Shown here: one piece after another, positions 59,401 to 64,000 of the stretch
Layout: each line of letters begins with the position of its first letter
How positions within the stretch are numbered: position 1 is the first letter of the stretch
Assembly: GCA_009739215.1 (NCBI GenBank)
Contig: VSJF01000002.1
Location: forward strand, 3,038,001 to 3,102,000
Direction: 5' to 3'
DNA length: 64,000 nucleotides
DNA from: Floccularia luteovirens
Taxonomy: Eukaryota > Basidiomycota > Agaricomycetes > Agaricales > Squamanitaceae
Made by a program: the position numbers and the translations under genes
Notes under the pieces: model-generated
What the model saw: the letters and a program-made list of their open reading frames with translations, nothing else
What the model was told of the DNA's origin: nothing
Database searches by the model: none

Positions 59401-60538
59401 GGATATGATCGGGGATCAGCAAGTTGGAAACAGTAAACCCTGAAAGCCCTGCTTTTGGTTTGGATCCTCGGCCAACGGCACCTTCATCTCTGATCTCGCC
59501 TCCTGAACCAGTCGCCGCGCCTGGGTAAGGTGATACTGCTGTTGGATGATTATGGGTCTCGACTTTGATAAGTATGGGCATGTCTTCTTCTTTGGATGTG
59601 TAGACAAAGGAATTTTTACCACTGGCTTGTACCTGGGATACGCTGAATCGTGGGGCGGAATGACCTTCCAGAACGGCAGCATTGTCGGAATATGCAGATA
59701 TAGTACCAGCACCGCTGACCTTTTCTGTATTGCGTATCATTTGAAAGAGGGAAGATGGCTGGATTTCATCATCGACAGTCCATGATGCGTTGAATATCTT
59801 ATGTCGACAATGTTCTGAATTGACTTGAGCGAACATGAACAGTTCCGCATCACTTGGATTGCGTTGCATAGCTGAGGAACCGGAAATATATGCTTCAATG
59901 AGATAATCAATCTCATCAGGGGCTAAAGCAAGCCCTAACTCTCTGTTGGCTATAACAAGCCTCTGCTTCGCATCTTGCGTTTCGGTCGATAGACCATAAA
60001 GATCGACCGTCCGCAGAGATTTTGCTTCATTGTGTAAGAATAGCGCAGTTTCGCTGGGTGGGGTGAGTTGAACGACCTGGGTCATACGATCATGAATGAA
60101 GTCTTCGAAAGCACTGATGGTATCACGAGAAAGTTGCTCGTTTCCTGGGGTAGTAAACACAAATGCAATACCCCTCTCCAATCGCTGAATATGTGACCCG
60201 AGATTGCATAGAGCCGAAATGTCTGTGGCTTTGCTTGACCATGGTGATACCGATCCAGGCCTGGGTAAAATAAAAGCAATATTATGACCTTGAGCAAGTT
60301 TCTGCAGGGTTCCTTCGAGCTCGATATTATCGCCATACGTCAATAGGCGATTAAGGATTTTGCGGGGAGCAGACTCCAAATTAGATAGTTCTTCCTCCGA
60401 TGCTTCGGATTTACATTTGATAATATGAATCCAGATGGCATCAACACTCGTGATTTGGGAGTTTCTTTGCTGAATATTTTTCAAGAGGGCATCTCTCTTT
60501 GGCTTTGATATTGATGATGAGCCTGGCAGGATAAGCAT
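56455..60538 (-). CDS. ADE6: FGAM synthase (purL type), one frameshift
   Basis: One uninterrupted exon of 4,084 nt would give 1,360 aa, the normal size of eukaryotic phosphoribosylformylglycinamidine synthase, the fourth step of purine synthesis (FGAR + glutamine + ATP to FGAM). Visible: N-terminal MLILPGSSS; the ATP-binding [20 protein letters not shown] (from about 326); [12 protein letters not shown]; and the C-terminal glutaminase with [10 protein letters not shown], the nucleophile in GVCNGC (Cys about 1191), VAHGEGRA and MPHPERV. The frame breaks once at about codon 555: the G-run at 58871-58873 is one base too long, between HDSG and RGATFEIRD. Removing one base restores a perfect match to the family, and total length then divides by three. 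This is probably an assembly error or a very recent mutation. Intronless, unlike all neighbours. Yeast symbol used. Confidence 0.93.
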
Positions 60539-60769
60539 ACCTATAGATGTGATAAGAAACAACCCAGAAAACTATTCATAAAGGATTTACCGCCTCTCAA
60601 AGTGTACGTTGATCTATATGGATGGACGATATAGAAAAAAGAGATGACACAATCCTAACGTATTATGTTTCAAAGATCTAATCTCAATCACACGTCGCAG
60701 TTCATCACATGATGTGATAGTAGCCCCTGAATGTCACAGAGGAAGTATTAAGAACTTGACTATTGCTTA

Positions 60770-62172
60770 TCAGAACACGCTGGATACCAATGATAACGAG
60801 AAGATGCAAAGTACATCCCATACACTACGATGTAGAAGTTTTAAGAAACCCACTAGCCGGAATTACCGGACGGCGAGATACAAGCCCTCCACCGCTACAT
60901 TTGCCTGCCAAATACCTAAGCCTCGTACCACGCGGAGTGCAGGGGGTGCCGTAATTATAAGACATAATGCAGGAAGGATGAAGATGATAAGTGCCAGAGT
61001 GATCAGAAGTGTTATCGCTGGCTTTATAACGAGAAAATAGAACAGAGCCTGATATGATGTAGGATCTGAGAACTAGAAAGTGCCAATAGAAGGTGATGAA
61101 TAGGATTAAACCATGCATCGCATTGAGGCATACCATGGCATAAGTATTTTTGTAGAATGATCGTTCTGGAATAGGACCAGTCCTTCCTGCCTCGACCTCC
61201 GCGGGGGTCGGTTCGCGAAATCTTGTGAATATAGGACGAGGGGGCTGTGGTAGTGCGTATGCCAGTCCCTTATGGAAACGCATTTGCAAGGCGAGCTGTG
61301 ATAGAACGTGTCAGTGCATCAGTCGCGACTCGGGATAGTTACTACTGCAAATTCTTACTTCTCCTCGGGCAAAAGCCCGAGCTCCGAGCAAGTTGAGGAA
61401 GCATAGTACAGCACCGAGCGGTAGTGCCATCAATAAAGTTGTTCCACTCTGGAAGTCATTATGAGTTAGTTATGTGCATACAAATAAAGGTGTGAGGAGT
61501 GTGTCAACCCCTGATCATACGCAGCAGTTGATATTTATGAGAACATCCTCCCCTGAAGAAACGCAGGACAGGAATTGCAAACGAAAGCCGACCTACCAAA
61601 GTAAACACGAAAAGAAATACCCATGCAAGTAATGCATATGGAAAATTAATGAGTGTGAGGTGAAGTAGTGGCATGTAATACACCTTCTTCGCCAATGGCT
61701 TGAAGTACCATCTCCACGATTCCTTGGAAAAGAACCCTCTTTTCCTACTGCGGGAGTGTCCAGGAGGTACATCCTCTTGCTCATTCATCGACAAGAAAGG
61801 TTGGCGTTCTGATGCATGATGCGTCTCATCTTCGGGTTGAAATAGGGAGAAGACCGTCTGTGCTAATGAAGGAGTTGCAGAAATGGTGCTGATGTGGGAA
61901 AGCGACCTTGGTCGTCTGGAATGGTGTTGATGTGGTGAAGGGGGTGCTAAGAATGGGGTTGTCTCTGTAGGCTCCGCATCATCATCACCATACCCTCCAG
62001 GTGTTGTCGGAAAAGGATTGGGTGATATCGGGGCATCTTGTTCAAGAGATGAATCGGGCGGTACTACGTGGATTGATGATACTGTAATTCGATGAGCATG
62101 GCGCCCACGAGTAGAACGATTAGTTCGGGAGCGTCGTCCTGGTGATGGATATGGTGGTGGTGGATCTGACAT
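60770..62172 (-). CDS. Multi-pass membrane protein, sensor-domain-like
   Basis: Exons 62172-61597, 61448-61359, 61295-61112, 61065-60867 and 60824-60770 close in frame to 367 aa. The first 165 residues are disordered (MSDPPPPYPSPGRRSR..., Pro/Ser/His-rich). Membrane helices follow at LHLTLINFPYALLAWVFLFV, LLMALPLGAVLCFLNLLGARAFARGE, ALFYFLVIKPAITLLITLAL and IIFILPALCLII. The conserved cytosolic GIWQANVAVEGLYLAVR closes the domain. The pattern resembles the putative sensor-type domain found in fungi and bacteria; no ligand or partner is known. Intron 1 as modelled is 148 nt, long for this window, and its donor (GTAGGT at 61596) is inferred from the join VFTL/SGTTLLM. An upstream in-frame ATG (62298) would add 42 residues. 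Confidence 0.72.
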
Positions 62173-64000
62173 TATGGGATCGCAAGCATTGAGATGTGGC
62201 AGCTGAGAAGTAGATTCCGTAAGTACATCGCTAGGAGTCATGAGTGTTGAAAGCAAGCTAGATACTAGTACAGCTCTTAGTTGCGTCAAATGTCCCAAAA
62301 GATTATGTAAATGCGCATTGACTCCGACTATGACTACGTATCAATTGGTACTAACTCCTATACCCTATATCTTAGGCTACACCCAACCATCGTACATGGT
62401 GTACCGGTACTTCGCTCCGGCCAAGTCCCTATACTTTCAATCCACCATGCTTTCAATGTGCCTCCACAAGCACTTTTCATCAACAATGTCTTGGCATCAA
62501 TTATGGTATGTTCAAATGACACCTAATTTTGTTGCATTGAATACAGAGTCTAAAAGTTCATATTTTGTCATACGAAGTAAATAACATTCCCAAAAGAGTA
62601 CATAACCAACATGAATAAGTATTAGAAGAACCATGCTTACTAAATATAACTGGCTTGAACTGTTGTAGTCTAATTCAGCCTGGTGGGCAAACAAAAACAT
62701 TTGAACTCCTCTTGCAATCCCAAATAAAAGGATTCATATAGATAGACCTGGTGCCTAGTGGGTGTTCTGTACGAAGTAGTAGTTTGAATGCATTTCTTCC
62801 TGAAGAAACTGACATCCCCAAGCCAGAAACTTCTATTACGGACCTGTGCATATGATTACTGATCATGTGCCAGAGGCATGTCGGCTGGCGCTGAGTACAG
62901 AGTTTTTATCCGAGTCAAATGTAAACTCCTTGGTTTATCGGTGATAAGTAAGTACTTAGTACCAGTAGCTCTTTATTCGATAGCCTATTTGCCACTTTCT
63001 CTGGTCAATTGCAGTAGAAAACGTCGAAGCCATGATGTGTATAATTTGGGATTGGTATTTATCCACGGTGGCTAGGAATTTGATGCTTCGGTAAGCGCTT
63101 AGCATTTGACGCTCATTGAGCTTTTGAACTTTTCCACAAGCCCCATTTTCAAGTTACTACGCATCTTGCAGCGGGCGCGTGTTGGCGATGCTACATTCCA
63201 CATCCTTTGCAACAGCTTTTGAGCTGTTGTTCCTGGCGTGAAGTGTAATGGTTTGGATACCAGTACTCATGTTTAAGGAAAACATCTCTCGGCATCTGTC
63301 AATTGCGTGAAATGTAATTTTCATCACCAAAGATTGTTTTCAGCGTTCAACGTTTCAAATCCTAACATTCATAGACTGTTCGCTCTCAACTAGCACAGGC
63401 GTTTCATAACAGTGGTGAGTAACCTGTGTTTCTGGAAACTAAATCCAAAACTATACTTACATTTGCTCTCACTTCGTCCAGTCATATTGGCCATGGGTTG
63501 CTTTCCGAACATCAGTATTTTTAGCTCTCTTATGTTGAATTACATTATGGCCCGGCCGCCGACTTATGAATCTCGGACGAAGTGTCTGAAAGGGCTTAAA
63601 ACGACTCTGGCCCTGCCTCCTTCAATTGCTTTATTTTCATTCCTTTTGTATGGCAACATTCAGCTATAAGACTCTTTGGTTAGATGCATTACCAAATTCT
63701 TCTGAGATGTACGTTTCTTGTTATTACTTTCGAACCAGGAGAAGTAAAATTTTTAAAGGGCACCAAGTTTGATAATTCCATTCGTTGCTACTTGCATTTC
63801 AATCATTTTCTTTCTCTCAAACATTATTCTGAGCGAATTACGGGATCGGTTTTTTGTAAAAAAGAGGCAGGGCAAATAAATCAACCCAAAACAGTTTCGC
63901 AAGGTTTCATCGGACGCCATGGAAGCTATACAAGAACATTTTATATGGTTCTGAGAGCGTTAGGATGTGTTGGGTTATTGTGCATATCAGCCTGGCCCAT
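62173..64000. other. Right-end region without a supported gene
   Basis: 1.8 kb upstream of the membrane-protein gene. Plus-strand frames at 62240-62584, 62878-63075 and 63412-63669 are short, with hydrophobic or mixed composition, and lack recognisable domains or convincing splice partners. A small inverted repeat (AACAGC...GCTGTT) lies near 63211-63228. A gene starting near the right edge and continuing outside cannot be excluded. Confidence 0.35.

Noticed and set aside
1..64000. CRISPR arrays, rRNA, tRNA, transposase or reverse transcriptase genes
   Set aside because: Searched by eye for regular spaced repeats, T-loop motifs and typical catalytic motifs; none was convincing. A tRNA scan would be more sensitive than reading.

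Overview
The window is nuclear DNA of a filamentous basidiomycete, almost certainly an agaricomycete (mushroom-forming) fungus. The reasons are: genes cut by many short introns (mostly 45-70 nt) with GT..AG ends and CTRAY-like branch points; families typical of Agaricomycetes (DUF6534 seven-helix proteins, DUF6593 proteins, F-box-like repeats, the large EF-hand/zinc-binding family); and ordinary fungal housekeeping genes (SEC2, SNX3/GRD19, COG3/SEC34, SQS1, USE1, ADE6). I found no operons, CRISPR arrays, rRNA, tRNA or recognisable transposase or reverse transcriptase. Exon models below were built by reading the splice sites by hand and checking that phases and codon counts close.

Layout. 0-9 kb: an acidic C-terminus running in from the left edge (+), an unrecognised 230-aa protein (-), a 2.8-kb gap, then SEC2, SNX3 and a secreted GH16 glucanase (all -). 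10-16.5 kb: a 17-exon DUF6534 membrane protein (+), converging on COG3 (-), then a DUF6593 protein (-). 16.5-27.4 kb: gene-poor, holding only a Ser/Pro-rich low-complexity protein (-). 27.4-50.1 kb: a lineage-specific island with two co-oriented paralogues of a roughly 1,250-1,300 aa EF-hand plus zinc-cluster protein (27,490-32,109 and 44,775-49,271). Between them lie a broken membrane-protein gene, an OB-fold-like protein, an F-box-like tandem pair and a bestrophin-type anion channel; an inverted decayed fragment of the paralogue family lies beyond. 50.4-64 kb: a secreted or single-pass His-rich protein (+), SQS1 (-), USE1 (+), ADE6/FGAM synthase (-), a multi-pass membrane protein (-), and 1.8 kb without a visible gene.

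Shared themes. SEC2, SNX3, COG3 and USE1 all act in vesicle traffic: exocytic Rab activation, endosome recycling, Golgi tethering and ER-Golgi SNARE fusion. They are scattered rather than clustered, so I infer no functional cluster. The most unusual signals are: (i) the paralogue pair with all 13 intron phases conserved, plus its inverted relic; (ii) a tandem repeat at 27,085-27,236 whose second copy precisely lacks a 48-nt intron-like segment; (iii) three homopolymer-length frameshifts, one in the otherwise intact ADE6 and two mutually compensating ones in the membrane-protein gene; (iv) micro-exons of 7, 12 and 14 nt in the DUF6534 gene; (v) a GC-AG intron in the GH16 gene; (vi) three 58-bp repeats, each carrying CACGTG.
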